From the NCBI GenBank assembly GCA_050260015.1, contig JBLNBN010000028.1, positions 62,001 to 126,000 on the forward strand: a stretch of DNA of 64,000 nucleotides, given 5' to 3'. How positions within the stretch are numbered: position 1 is the first letter of the stretch; the number at the start of each line of letters is the position of its first letter. The notes beneath the pieces were generated by a model. The model searched no databases and was not told where the DNA came from. It saw only the letters and a list, made by a program, of their open reading frames with translations. This DNA is from JBLNBN01 sp050260015 (lineage in GTDB: Bacteria; Bacteroidota; Ignavibacteria; Kapaibacteriales; UBA2268). The translations under genes were made by a program, and so were the position numbers. Positions 1 to 7,958 of this stretch are shown one piece after another.

Positions 1-408
1 CCGCCGGAGCGAATCACTCAAATTGGAATACGAGCGCAGTGCAAGGAAGAGGCCCAGTTTATCCGCGAGCGCAAGGTAAATACTTTCTTTGCCTACGCTA
101 TCCGTCGCGGCGATTACGGCGCCGATTGGGTAAAGAAAGCCGTTGCCACGCTTGCTAAGCAGGTTTACATTACGTTCGACGTCGACTGCTTCGATCCGTC
201 GATAATGCCGACTACGGGCACGCCCGAGCCTAACGGCCTGCTTTACGAGGAAGCGTTGGCTATCTTCCGTGAAATCGTCGCCTCCGGGCGCGAAATAATC
301 GGGTTCGACGTCGTGGAGCTGGCCCCCGTAGAAGGAATTCACCATACGGACCTGACGACGGCGCGGCTTGTTTATAAACTCTTGAACGTGACCTTTTCAA
401 ACAAATGA
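1..408 (+). CDS. speB: Agmatinase / ureohydrolase family protein, C-terminal part
   Basis: The reading frame is open from the first base, so the N-terminus lies outside the window. The visible 135 residues carry the ureohydrolase metal motif FDVDCFDPSIMPTTGTPEPN (the family form is SFDVDxxDPxxxPxTGTPxxGG), whose aspartates bind the Mn pair, and the later segment GFDVVELAP that is typical of the arginase/agmatinase fold. Agmatinase cleaves agmatine to putrescine and urea in the cytoplasm. Arginase or formimidoglutamase cannot be fully excluded without the N-terminus, but the motif spelling fits SpeB best. The stop codon overlaps the next start (ATGA), so the two genes are probably translationally coupled. 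Confidence 0.85.
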   Translation, partial: PPERITQIGIRAQCKEEAQFIRERKVNTFFAYAIRRGDYGADWVKKAVATLAKQVYITFDVDCFDPSIMPTTGTPEPNGLLYEEALAIFREIVASGREIIGFDVVELAPVEGIHHTDLTTARLVYKLLNVTFSNK

Positions 409-1628
409 AATCAACGCTTGTAAACTTTATTTCGCGTAGATTTATGCGCAGCGGCTCGAAGAATCGCTTTTTGGGATTTATTCGCGCAGTAGCTCTGCTC
501 AGCGTAATGTTTGGAAGCATGGCGCTGATCGTTTCGCTCGCGGCGCTCGAGGGCTTCGATACGGAGCTCCGCGAGAACGCGGTAAAGTTTACTTCCCATA
601 TTACTGTCCGTTCGTTCGGCAACAACCCGATGCCCCACCGCAACTTGACGACGGGGTGGATTAAAAGCCATTTCCCGGAGGTGACGGAGGCCAAATCAAT
701 AATTGAACGCGAGGGGCTTGCGCGCAGCCGCAAGGGCGTGGAAGGCGTAAACATTCGCGGCGTGGAAGCTACCCCGGGCGAAGCGCTTAAATTGATCTCC
801 GGCAAATCGGGCTTCGATTCTCCAAACGCCAGGGAAGCTTTCATCGGGCAACGGCTTGCGGAGAAATTGGACGTAAAGGCGGGCGACAGCCTGGTGGTTT
901 TCGCCCTCGTTTCCCAGGATTACCATACTGGCGAGCTTCCCGAGACCAGGATTATGAAGTTTAAATTGATCGGCACGTACCGCAGCGGCATGGCGCAATA
1001 CGACGACCTATTTATTTATATCCCGATTAACTCCGCGGCGTCCCTTTTCGAGATTGCTCCTACTTCGGCAACGACATTCGAGTTAAAGCTGAAGGATATT
1101 ACGCTCGCTCCCGAGAGCGCACGCAGGATAGAATCGCAGCTCGGCATGCCCTACTTCGCTACGACTGTTTACCAAATGCATAATTCCATATTCGCATGGA
1201 TTGACCTTCAAAAGGAGCCGATCCCGATAGTATTGGCGCTTATTAGTCTCGTCGCAATGATGAACATAGTTACCGCTCTCCTGATAGCGGTCGTCGAGAA
1301 GACGCATTCAATCGGCATATTACGCGCTCTTGGGCTTCGCCGGCGCGATTTAATAGGCGTATTCCTATCGCAGGGCGGGTTCATAGGATTTGCCGGTTCG
1401 ATCGCCGGCTGCGCTTTGGCTCTCGCCTTTTCCCTCGTGCAAAAGCATTACGAGCTGATCTCGCTGAAGGGAGATATTTATTTCCTCGACGCGCTGCCGA
1501 TCGAAATAGTTCCGTGGCACTACGCGCTCGTTATTTCCGCGTCGTTCGCCCTTTCGCTCGCCGCCACGCTAATCCCCGCATATATCGCCAGCAGGATAAG
1601 CCCGGTCCGGGCTATTAGATTTAATTAA
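405..1628 (+). CDS. LolC/LolE-type ABC transporter permease (FtsX/MacB family)
   Basis: 407 residues, the usual size for a LolC/LolE-like permease. One transmembrane helix lies near residues 25-48, followed by a large periplasmic domain (about 50-270), then three helices near 272-298, 318-345 and 372-400. This is the MacB-PCD/FtsX topology. The stretch EKTHSIGILRALGLRRRD after the second helix is the characteristic coupling segment that contacts the ATPase. In other bacteria this family extracts lipoproteins from the inner membrane for delivery to the outer membrane. No LolD ATPase gene is adjacent, so it must work with an ATPase encoded elsewhere. It overlaps the upstream agmatinase gene by four bases. 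LolE is the likeliest role, but another FtsX-family exporter is possible. Confidence 0.75.
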   Translation: MKSTLVNFISRRFMRSGSKNRFLGFIRAVALLSVMFGSMALIVSLAALEGFDTELRENAVKFTSHITVRSFGNNPMPHRNLTTGWIKSHFPEVTEAKSIIEREGLARSRKGVEGVNIRGVEATPGEALKLISGKSGFDSPNAREAFIGQRLAEKLDVKAGDSLVVFALVSQDYHTGELPETRIMKFKLIGTYRSGMAQYDDLFIYIPINSAASLFEIAPTSATTFELKLKDITLAPESARRIESQLGMPYFATTVYQMHNSIFAWIDLQKEPIPIVLALISLVAMMNIVTALLIAVVEKTHSIGILRALGLRRRDLIGVFLSQGGFIGFAGSIAGCALALAFSLVQKHYELISLKGDIYFLDALPIEIVPWHYALVISASFALSLAATLIPAYIASRISPVRAIRFN

Positions 1629-1718
1629 TTTTTTATTTCCGCCACCAATAATTTTCTTTTATAAGTATAAAAGAAAACGTATATTTGCCTTTATTATACG
1701 TAAAGTTATCGAGGTTTT

Positions 1719-3029
1719 ATGAAAGCGGCGATATTCTTTTTCGTTTTAATTTCATTCGTTCGTTCATTGGGCGCGCCAATTATCATTAACGAAGCTTTCC
1801 CCGCGCCGACGGCTCCGGAGCCCGAATGGATCGAGATATTCAATCGCTCCGAGATGTCGGTCGAGCTCTCCAATTATTTAATCGGGGACGCGAAAACTCT
1901 TAAGCCGCTCCCTTCGCTATCTCTTCCTGCCTGCGGCTACGCGTTAATTACCAAGGATACAAACGCTTTAAAAGCGGCTCGCTCTATCCCGGCGGGCGCC
2001 GCTCTCATCCAAATCGCCCTGCCTTCCTTGAACAACGACGCGGATTCAATCCGACTTGCAAATGCACTGGATTCAATGGTCGAAGATCTATTTCTCTATA
2101 AAAGCTCATGGGGTAAGAAAGGCAAATCCTACGAACGCGTCTCTGCGGAACTCCCCGCTATATCCCCAGGCGCGGTCGCACCAAGCGAGGACGAATCCGG
2201 GGCTACGCCCGGACGCAAAAACAGCTGCGATAAGCCCCCGAGGAAAGTCCCGGCTCCCGGCTCGCTACTGGTAAACGAAATAATGTACGACGCCGATTGC
2301 GAATTTATCGAGCTGTATAACGCTAGCGCGGATACGCTTAACCTTCTTGATTGGAGCCTTTGCGACGCGGGCTCTGCGTCCCCCGTAACGATCGACGCTT
2401 TAATCCCGCCCGATTCGCTTGCCGTTTGCGCGTGGGACTCCGCATTCTTTCTTTCTAATCCGGAATTAGCCGGCTCCGAACGGGTTATTATAAACTCTAA
2501 GAAAATAAGCCTTAATAACTCGGGCGATAAGGTAATAATCAGGGACTTTACGGGCGCGACTCAGGACTCCCTGGATTACTCTCCCGAATGGCATACGGCT
2601 AAAGGCTCCACGAAAGGAATTAGCCTCGAAAAGCGCGGCGAACGCCTTCCCTCCGCCCTTAAATCCTCCTGGGGCAGCTCCGACGTCGGCGCCACGCCCC
2701 TCGCCGTAAATTCGCTAATGCTATCGATTACCGAAGGAGCGTTTTCGGCGGAGCCCAGGACTTTTTCCGCGGAGAATCCGACCAAGATATCCTTCAACCT
2801 GCCGGAAGGAGTATGGAGCGTTAGGATAACGCTCTACGACGTCTCCGGCAGGTTTATTTCTGAAGTATTTTGCAGGAGCGGCCACAGCGGCAAGGAATCG
2901 TTCCGTTGGTCCGGCCTGGAAACTGGCGGCGCAAGGCTTGCCAGGGGAGGCTACTTACTCTTGCTAGAGGCCGTCGACGAGCGAACCGGGAGAAGGATCG
3001 ACGAAAAAACTCTAATTGCCATAGGTTAA
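1719..3029 (+). CDS. Secreted protein with two lamin-tail domains
   Basis: 436 residues. An N-terminal signal peptide ends near residue 18 (hydrophobic FFFVLISFVRSLG). Two lamin-tail (LTD) domains follow: one at about 20-120 (IINEAFPAP, PEWIEIFNRS, SNYLIGD) and one at about 185-320 (LVNEIMYD, EFIELYN, LLDWSLCD). LTD domains are extracellular immunoglobulin-like folds common in surface proteins of this phylum. The C-terminus (about 345-436) resembles a FlgD/T9SS-type beta-sandwich: it has LYDVSGRFI followed by LARGGYLLLLEA, the usual layout of a C-terminal sorting or anchoring module. No enzyme motif is visible. It probably acts at the cell surface, and its function is unknown. Confidence 0.75.
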   Translation: MKAAIFFFVLISFVRSLGAPIIINEAFPAPTAPEPEWIEIFNRSEMSVELSNYLIGDAKTLKPLPSLSLPACGYALITKDTNALKAARSIPAGAALIQIALPSLNNDADSIRLANALDSMVEDLFLYKSSWGKKGKSYERVSAELPAISPGAVAPSEDESGATPGRKNSCDKPPRKVPAPGSLLVNEIMYDADCEFIELYNASADTLNLLDWSLCDAGSASPVTIDALIPPDSLAVCAWDSAFFLSNPELAGSERVIINSKKISLNNSGDKVIIRDFTGATQDSLDYSPEWHTAKGSTKGISLEKRGERLPSALKSSWGSSDVGATPLAVNSLMLSITEGAFSAEPRTFSAENPTKISFNLPEGVWSVRITLYDVSGRFISEVFCRSGHSGKESFRWSGLETGGARLARGGYLLLLEAVDERTGRRIDEKTLIAIG

Positions 3030-3089
3030 TAGCGCTGAGTTTCGAATTTTTTTCTCATATTGCCTTTTTTATTATTGCAAGAATCGAAA

Positions 3090-4085
3090 ATGAATAAGGT
3101 AAAAGTCGGCGTTATAGGAACCGGCCATCTTGGAAAAATACATACGAAGCTCTGGAAAGCCTGCGAAACGGCGGAACTAATCGGCGTGTACGACGCGAAC
3201 CCCGAAGTCGCCCGGAAGGTAGCCGAAGAAAACGGCGTGCGCAGCTTTAATACTCAGTGGGAATTGATATCGGAATGCGACGCCGTAACGATCGCGGCTC
3301 CTACTTCGCTACACTACGAAATCGCTAATGTTTGCCTTTCTGCGGACGTCCACTGCTTTATTGAAAAACCGATAACCGCCTCCTACCCGCAGGCGCAGGA
3401 TATTATCAACTTAGCGCGCGAACGCAAGCGCATAGTGCAGGTTGGCCATGTTGAAAGATTTAACCCGGCCCTCGCTTCGCTGAAGGACTACGCCATCGAG
3501 CCCGTTTTTATCGAGAGCCACAGGTTAGCCCAGTTTAAACCGCGCGCGACCGACGTTTCCGTCATACACGACCTAATGATACACGATATCGATATAATGC
3601 TGTCGCTCGTGAAATCACCCGTGGAAAGCATCGACGCGACCGGCGTCGCAGTAATAACGGACACGATCGATATAGCCAACGCAAGGATCAATTTCGAGAA
3701 CGGCGCAGTTGCAAATCTAACCGCTTCGCGTATCTCCGCAAATCCTATGCGAAAGATGAGGATATTTCAGAAAAGCGCCTATATTTCTATCGATTTTGCA
3801 GACCAGAGCTCGGAAGTCTTCACGATATGCGACGAAGGCGAGAAGCCGGAGAAAGGCTCGCTCGCGACTATGCTCGGCACGATCAGCGAAGGAGTGAGGA
3901 ATCGCAATATATTCTTCAGCAAGCCCGAAGCGCCGAAGATAAACGCTATCGCCGAGGAACAGCGATCGTTCATCGACGCGATAATAAACGGCTCGCCGAT
4001 TGAAGTGAGCGCGCGCGACGCCGCCGACGCCCTAATGATCGCCGAGCTTATTTCCGACATTATCAGCCGGAACGGTTTGAAGTAA
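3090..4085 (+). CDS. Gfo/Idh/MocA family NAD(P)-dependent oxidoreductase
   Basis: 331 residues from the ATG at 3090. An earlier in-frame ATG at 3060 would add ten unconserved residues ahead of the Rossmann fold. The N-terminal Rossmann motif VGVIGTGHLGKIH binds NAD(P), and the EKPI motif near residue 95 carries the conserved lysine of the family. The second domain has the HDLMIHDID segment that lines the active site. Members oxidise or reduce sugars, sugar nucleotides or inositols. In Chlorobi and Bacteroidota similar proteins often sit beside lipid A or sugar-nucleotide genes, but no such neighbour is present here, so the substrate is unknown. Confidence 0.85.
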   Translation: MNKVKVGVIGTGHLGKIHTKLWKACETAELIGVYDANPEVARKVAEENGVRSFNTQWELISECDAVTIAAPTSLHYEIANVCLSADVHCFIEKPITASYPQAQDIINLARERKRIVQVGHVERFNPALASLKDYAIEPVFIESHRLAQFKPRATDVSVIHDLMIHDIDIMLSLVKSPVESIDATGVAVITDTIDIANARINFENGAVANLTASRISANPMRKMRIFQKSAYISIDFADQSSEVFTICDEGEKPEKGSLATMLGTISEGVRNRNIFFSKPEAPKINAIAEEQRSFIDAIINGSPIEVSARDAADALMIAELISDIISRNGLK

Positions 4086-4090
4086 TTAGG

Positions 4091-4142
4091 GGACGTCGAG
4101 TGTTTTTCACGAGCGGCAGCGAGAGAAAAATGTATCGAGACG
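4091..4142 (-). repeat. GIY-YIG-associated palindromic repeat, copy A (left end)
   Basis: Outer sequence GGACGTCGAGTG and inner sequence TGTATCGAGACG surround a core with a TTTTT...AAAAA hairpin. It is the inverted counterpart of the copy at 4475-4518, and the two flank the small nuclease gene. Other copies lie at 17323-17374, 30003-30059 and 30072-30122. Confidence 0.8.
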
Positions 4143-4173
4143 TTATAAATTCTTCAAATATGGATAGACATAT

Positions 4174-4455
4174 ATGGCCTATATGTACATTCTTAAATGC
4201 TCGGACGGCTCATTTTATACAGGTAGCTCCAAAAATCTCGAATTAAGATTATGGCAGCATCAACATGGCGAAGGAGCAGAATATACTAAAACTCGTTTAC
4301 CAGTCGAACTTGTTTATTTTGAAGAGTACCCTCGTATTGACGACGCTTTCTACAGAGAAAAACAAGTTCAAGGCTGGAGTCGAAGAAAAAAAGAAGCATT
4401 GATCAACAGTAAACCCGAATTTATTTCGAAACTTGCAAAAAAGAAATTCGGGTAA
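4174..4455 (+). CDS. Small single-domain GIY-YIG endonuclease
   Basis: 93 residues, the whole length being one GIY-YIG domain of the UPF0213/YhbQ-like type. The two-part signature is YILKCSDGSFYTG (residues 5-17), the conserved Arg is near 25 in LELRLWQH, and the catalytic Glu is likely Glu62 in REKQ, followed by QGWSRRKKEAL. Such domains make single-strand cuts in DNA using a divalent metal. The gene is visibly more AT-rich than its chromosomal neighbours. It stands alone, bracketed by inverted copies of a repeat found elsewhere in the window, which suggests it belongs to a selfish or repeat-mobilising unit rather than to host repair. The start is the first Met of the conserved domain. Confidence 0.88.
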   Translation: MAYMYILKCSDGSFYTGSSKNLELRLWQHQHGEGAEYTKTRLPVELVYFEEYPRIDDAFYREKQVQGWSRRKKEALINSKPEFISKLAKKKFG

Positions 4456-4474
4456 TACTATTGCTTTTCTCTAT

Positions 4475-4518
4475 ACGCCTCGATACAATTTTCGGTACCC
4501 GAAAATCACTCGGCGTCC
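4475..4518 (+). repeat. GIY-YIG-associated palindromic repeat, copy B (right end)
   Basis: It runs from ACGCCTCGATACA to CACTCGGCGTCC. The core is a perfect 8-bp stem (ATTTTCGG with CCGAAAAT) around the loop TAC. Because it lies between the convergent nuclease and nuoC-like genes, it may also act as a transcription terminator. Confidence 0.8.
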
Positions 4519-4530
4519 CTTTGTTCCAAA

Positions 4531-5061
4531 TTACATCGGGTTCCCATACTTTTCCGGGTAGGGCGGCAGCGGCAGGGAACCGGGAACTCCCATCAGCGGG
4601 AAGTCCTTGCGGAGAGGGTGCAGAGGCTCGCCCGTCTCTGGATCGACGAAATCCTCCGGCATATAGAATCTACGCAGGTGCGGGTGACCGTCGAAGACCA
4701 CGCCATACATATCGTACGTTTCCCGCTCGTACCAGTCGGCGCTCTCCCAAATATCGATAACGGACGGGCAATGCGGATTCTTTCCGTCGACCGGAACTTT
4801 TATTCTCAATCTTTTCTTTAAGGGATTTGAATAAAGGAAATATACGGTTTCAAATCTCGCCCCGCGCTTATTCCAATCAATCGCCGTCACGTCCAAAAGC
4901 AAGTCAAATTGCGACGCTTCAGAATCGCGCAATACAAGGCAGACGTCCTTTAATTTTTCCCTGGGAACTATTATAGTCAACTGGCTGTGGAATTCATAGA
5001 ACTCTAATTCAGGACATACGCCCGAAAGAATTCTCTTTACGATCTCTTTTTCTATATACAT
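4531..5061 (-). CDS. NADH-quinone oxidoreductase subunit C-like protein (detached second copy)
   Basis: 176 residues of the 30-kDa NuoC/NdhJ family. The conserved C-terminal signature is present: ESADWYERETYDMYG, FDGHPHLRRFYMPEDF, then LHPLRKDFPLMG. In complex I, NuoC is a peripheral-arm protein that packs against NuoD and NuoB. A different nuoC lies inside the nuo operon at 56373-56849. The two share the signature, but this copy has a longer PEDFVDPETGEPLHPLRKDF segment and a Pro-rich tail. It sits 60 bp downstream of the T9SS plug gene on the same strand and far from any other nuo gene in the window. It could replace NuoC in a variant complex, belong to another quinone- or hydrogenase-linked complex, or be a relic; the motif is intact, so it is probably functional. 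Confidence 0.88.
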   Translation of the reverse strand: MYIEKEIVKRILSGVCPELEFYEFHSQLTIIVPREKLKDVCLVLRDSEASQFDLLLDVTAIDWNKRGARFETVYFLYSNPLKKRLRIKVPVDGKNPHCPSVIDIWESADWYERETYDMYGVVFDGHPHLRRFYMPEDFVDPETGEPLHPLRKDFPLMGVPGSLPLPPYPEKYGNPM

Positions 5062-5120
5062 TTTCTTCCTTACCTATTTACTGACTTTTAGACACAAATT
5101 GCGGGATTTTATTTTTTCTT

Positions 5121-6472
5121 TCAGCGGATCATATTTCCAAAAGTATTTCCCGCGCCTACGCCTACTAACCTATCGAAGCCTCCGGCGACTAATTCCCGGT
5201 AGTAAATAAAGCAAATATAGGTGTGGTTGGAGTACGCGGTGTTCCCCTCGAACTCGTCCGTGGAGTACTTTTCAAATCTCTGGGTATCGACGTTGTATTT
5301 GCCCGTCGCATAGAGGTAGCCGTGAAGCCCGCGCCGAACGTACTGGCGTAGCGAATAAAGCCTCTGCTCCGCGTCGTAATACATTTGCCAGCGCGGCGAG
5401 GGCTGCCAACCATTGAAGGAGCCGAGTATAAATACGTCGTCGCGGCTCGGGCGGCCTTCCGGGTCGAGCGCAAACTCGACAGGCACGTAATCGTCCATCG
5501 AGCCGTAGACGTTGCGCGTGATTATCGCCCCGTCGTAGTCGTCCTGCAGGTAGCTGCCGTTGCGCCGCAAGTCCGAAAAGGGCATTCGTATTGGCGTTTC
5601 CGTGCGGGGCCAGTATCCCAAATCCGTCAAATCCAACTGCCTGTAGACGTTTTCGGCGGGCACGGGGGTCGCTATAAATCTCTTCTCCACGCCGGAAAAT
5701 CCCGATACGCTCCCCTCGATCGGGTAGCGATATAGGCTATCGTAAGTTTTTAGGGATGAATTCTGCGTTATGACGATCGGCTCGAACCAGCGATGGTTGC
5801 GGTAAAATACGGCCGTATTTAGTTGAGTTTCCAATATGCTGCGCTCGGTCGAGGCCAGCGCTTCAACGGAGAACGCGGTGGAGCTAACGCGGAATGCCGC
5901 GTCGTACATCTGAGTATAGAGATTCATCCGAACGCTTACCCAAGGCTCGACTACAAATACTCGCGCCTCGGCCAACGGCGCGCTCTCGTCCCCGTATAGA
6001 TCGTAAAACGATATCTTCCAGTTCCCCGAGTACTTGAATTTTAGCTGCTCGTTGGGAACTTTCAGCCTGCCGCGCCAGCGAAAGAGCTTCGAGCTCGAGG
6101 CCGAGCTGTACCATTCGATGTTAGTCGTTCGCGAGGTAGCGATATCGGATATAAAAATATTATCGGAAGGCGTCCAGTCCGGCTTGCAATGGATTATCTT
6201 AGCGTAGAGCGACGGTGGGACTCCCCCGCCGGCGTCGATTTCCACAGTCACGTAAGTTTCGCCTATGCCGGGCGAGAACGATGAGTTTTCTACTGGAAGA
6301 AGTATAACCGGCGGTTTGCGTTCGTCGGACGCGCCGTAGGCCCGAACGCCGAGTATTAAAACCGATTCCGGGATAGAGGATCCGCTCCCGCCGGATTGCT
6401 GGAGGTTAGCGCAGGCCGTCAGAGCAAAAAAAAAGCCGCGGCCAGCGCGCGATATGCCGCGCGGAGCGTCAT
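5121..6472 (-). CDS. T9SS plug protein (DUF5103 family), apparent frameshift in signal peptide
   Basis: The main frame is open from beyond residue 1 to the stop at 5121 and has only a GTG (6251) as an internal start. It carries DUF5103 features: an N-terminal beta domain (FRWRGRLKVPNEQLKFKYSG), a middle region with LGYWPRTETPIRMPF, and a C-terminal domain with FILGSFNGWQPSP and MYYDAEQRLYSL. In the T9SS, this family plugs the SprA translocon at the outer membrane. The natural start is the ATG at 6472, which overlaps the upstream stop (ATGA). Read straight through, it hits a stop after 17 codons. One extra T in the T9 run (6426-6434) would give a continuous lipoprotein signal (AFFFALTACANLQQ, with lipobox LTAC) joined to the main frame, for a product of about 450 residues. 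This may be a slippage site, a phase-variable tract or a sequencing error. Confidence 0.75.
6426..6434 (-). other. T9 homopolymer tract causing a frame break in the plug gene
   Basis: Nine consecutive A on the + strand (T in the gene) fall in the hydrophobic core codons of the signal peptide. A tract of ten (or seven) T would restore one open frame from the ATG at 6472 through the lipobox to the stop at 5121. Confidence 0.8.
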
Positions 6473-7140
6473 AGCTCGTACTCTATCGATTTGGGTTCCT
6501 TTAGGTTGAAGTAATAGCTTACCCCAAGCATCCCGCCAAAAGGCCGGGGGTTATGATTTTCGTTAGTAGCCGATGGAATAACTGCCCCTAGAGGATCATT
6601 TTTGGAAAAGTCGTCGTAGACCCCGTATAGGACGTAATTTCCCTTTAGAAGGATGTTCAATCTGCCGGTCTTATCCTCCAGCAAATTAAATTCAATACCG
6701 CCGGTAACTTCAAAACCGGACGCCAGCGCGCCGCTCTTTATCTCGTGGCCTTCCCAATCGGCATGGATCGGGATATTATAGGCCAGGCCGAGGAAGGCGC
6801 CCTGGAAGAAGAAATTTGGATTTATGGAAATGTAGTCGAAGCGATGGTAAAATTTCTTGTCGTCGGTCTTGCGAACGACTGTGAACACGTTGCGCTCGAA
6901 GCCGAGATCGAACTTGAAGCCGAGATTATTAACTTCCCCGAGGGGATGGTAGTAGCTGAAGCCGAAGTCTGGCAAATCGCTGAACGCCTGACCATTCCCG
7001 CGGCCCGCCGGGGCCACCGTGGTAGAGATACCGTCCTTGCCGCCGAGGTAAACGCCCAAAGAGGATGGATAAAGTTCCTGAGAAAACGAAAATTCAACAG
7101 CTACCAGAGCCAGCAGAGCGATTAGTAATAGCCTTTTCAT
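6469..7140 (-). CDS. Outer-membrane beta-barrel protein, function unknown
   Basis: 223 residues with a clear signal peptide (LLLIALLALVAVEFSFSQ, cut after about residue 20). Alternating hydrophobic and aromatic strands follow (FGFSYYHPLG, LGFKFDLGFERN, ISINPNFFFQGAFLGLAYNI, FGGMLGVSYYFNL), as in small eight- to ten-stranded barrels. It lies between bamD (18 bp gap upstream) and the T9SS plug gene (4-bp overlap downstream), in one transcription unit, so it probably belongs to outer-membrane assembly or the T9SS machinery. It resembles PorT-like or general porin-family proteins, but I cannot assign it to a named family. Confidence 0.65.
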   Translation of the reverse strand: MKRLLLIALLALVAVEFSFSQELYPSSLGVYLGGKDGISTTVAPAGRGNGQAFSDLPDFGFSYYHPLGEVNNLGFKFDLGFERNVFTVVRKTDDKKFYHRFDYISINPNFFFQGAFLGLAYNIPIHADWEGHEIKSGALASGFEVTGGIEFNLLEDKTGRLNILLKGNYVLYGVYDDFSKNDPLGAVIPSATNENHNPRPFGGMLGVSYYFNLKEPKSIEYEL

Positions 7141-7158
7141 GTTCTCTCCCGAAGTATT

Positions 7159-7893
7159 CTACAGTTTCTCAAGTTCCGATATATGCTTTCCCGCAGGGAA
7201 TTTTTTCTTATATGTTTCCATTGCGGCGCGCGCTTCTTCGTTTTTATTCATCAATTTCAGCGCCTGAATTTTACCGTAGATGGCGTCCTCGTAGAATTTA
7301 GTATCGTTAAAATTATCAATGACGGCATTATAGTAGATGACAGCGGACTTCGGGCTGTCCATTTTCATATAGAGCGTAGCGGTAAAGAACTCGCGCTCCG
7401 CGAGCTTTTCGCGCAATTCAATTATCTTTGCGCCAGCTTCGGAAGTTAAAGAGTCCTCGGGGTATAGGTATTGGAACTCCTGGAACGCCTGGATAGCTTT
7501 ACGGGTATAATCCTGGTCGCGATCGAACGGGGGCGACAGCTGGTAATAGCTCATCGCAGCTTTGTAAAGGCTGGTCTTTACGTAATCGCTTCCGGGGTAC
7601 ATCCGGCGCAGGTAATTGTAATTAAACGCGCTTTGGATATAAAGCTCCCGTTTGTAGCTTATTTCGGCCAGGTAGAACTGGGCGTCGTCGGCGTATTGAC
7701 TTGCAGGGTACTGGATCTTGATAATGTCGAAGTCGCTCTGCGCCTCCAGCAATTCATCTTTGTTGAACTTCTCAACCGCATCCTGGAATACTTTGTCAAC
7801 GGACCGGTTCTCTTCGTTTTTTGCCGAGGAGCACGATGCGATTGTCAAAGCTGTTAATATAAGTAATAAAGCTTTTATTCTAAACAGTTTCAT
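7159..7893 (-). CDS. bamD: Outer membrane assembly lipoprotein BamD
   Basis: 244 residues from the ATG at 7893, which begins a lipoprotein signal (KALLLILTALTIASCSS; lipobox IASC near residue 20). An in-frame ATG at 7926 would place a charged extension before the signal and is rejected. Five TPR-like repeats follow (for example KDELLEAQSDFDIIKIQYPASQYADDAQFYLAEI, here split: KDELLEAQSDFDIIK then QYPASQYADDAQFYLAE; and AFQEFQYLYPEDS). BamD is the essential partner of BamA in folding outer-membrane beta-barrels. A promoter-like TTTG-N20-TAAATTTG lies 31 bp upstream. It is first in a probable operon with the barrel protein, the T9SS plug protein and the second nuoC. Confidence 0.88.
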   Translation of the reverse strand: MKLFRIKALLLILTALTIASCSSAKNEENRSVDKVFQDAVEKFNKDELLEAQSDFDIIKIQYPASQYADDAQFYLAEISYKRELYIQSAFNYNYLRRMYPGSDYVKTSLYKAAMSYYQLSPPFDRDQDYTRKAIQAFQEFQYLYPEDSLTSEAGAKIIELREKLAEREFFTATLYMKMDSPKSAVIYYNAVIDNFNDTKFYEDAIYGKIQALKLMNKNEEARAAMETYKKKFPAGKHISELEKL

Positions 7894-7923
7894 TTCGGGA
7901 CGCGTTTTGGGTTGTACAACATA

Positions 7924-7955
7924 CAAATTTACGCCATTTGGCTCTAATTAACAAA
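7924..7955 (-). promoter_or_regulatory. Bacteroidota-type promoter for bamD
   Basis: On the minus strand TTTG, 20 bases, then TAAATTTG, matching the known Bacteroidota consensus TTTG-N17-23-TAnnTTTG. The -7 element ends about 30 bp before the bamD ATG. Confidence 0.6.
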
Positions 7956-7958
7956 CGA

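Larger units (their letters stand above)
4091..4518 (+). mobile_element. Putative minimal mobile element: GIY-YIG gene between inverted palindromic ends
   Basis: About 430 bp. Two copies of one dispersed palindromic repeat face each other in opposite orientation and enclose a single 93-codon GIY-YIG nuclease gene with little else (31 bp to the left of the gene, 19 bp to the right). The same inverted pair occurs without any gene at 30003-30122, and the same TTATAAA heptamer follows the left repeat at both sites (4143-4149 and 30065-30071). The repeat relationship is read directly from the sequence. Mobility and the role of the nuclease in it are inference; no target-site duplication could be defined. 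Confidence 0.5.

Noticed and set aside
3060..3089. Upstream in-frame ATG for the Gfo/Idh/MocA gene
   Set aside because: It would add ten residues before the Rossmann motif in an AT-rich leader; the ATG at 3090 fits the family start.
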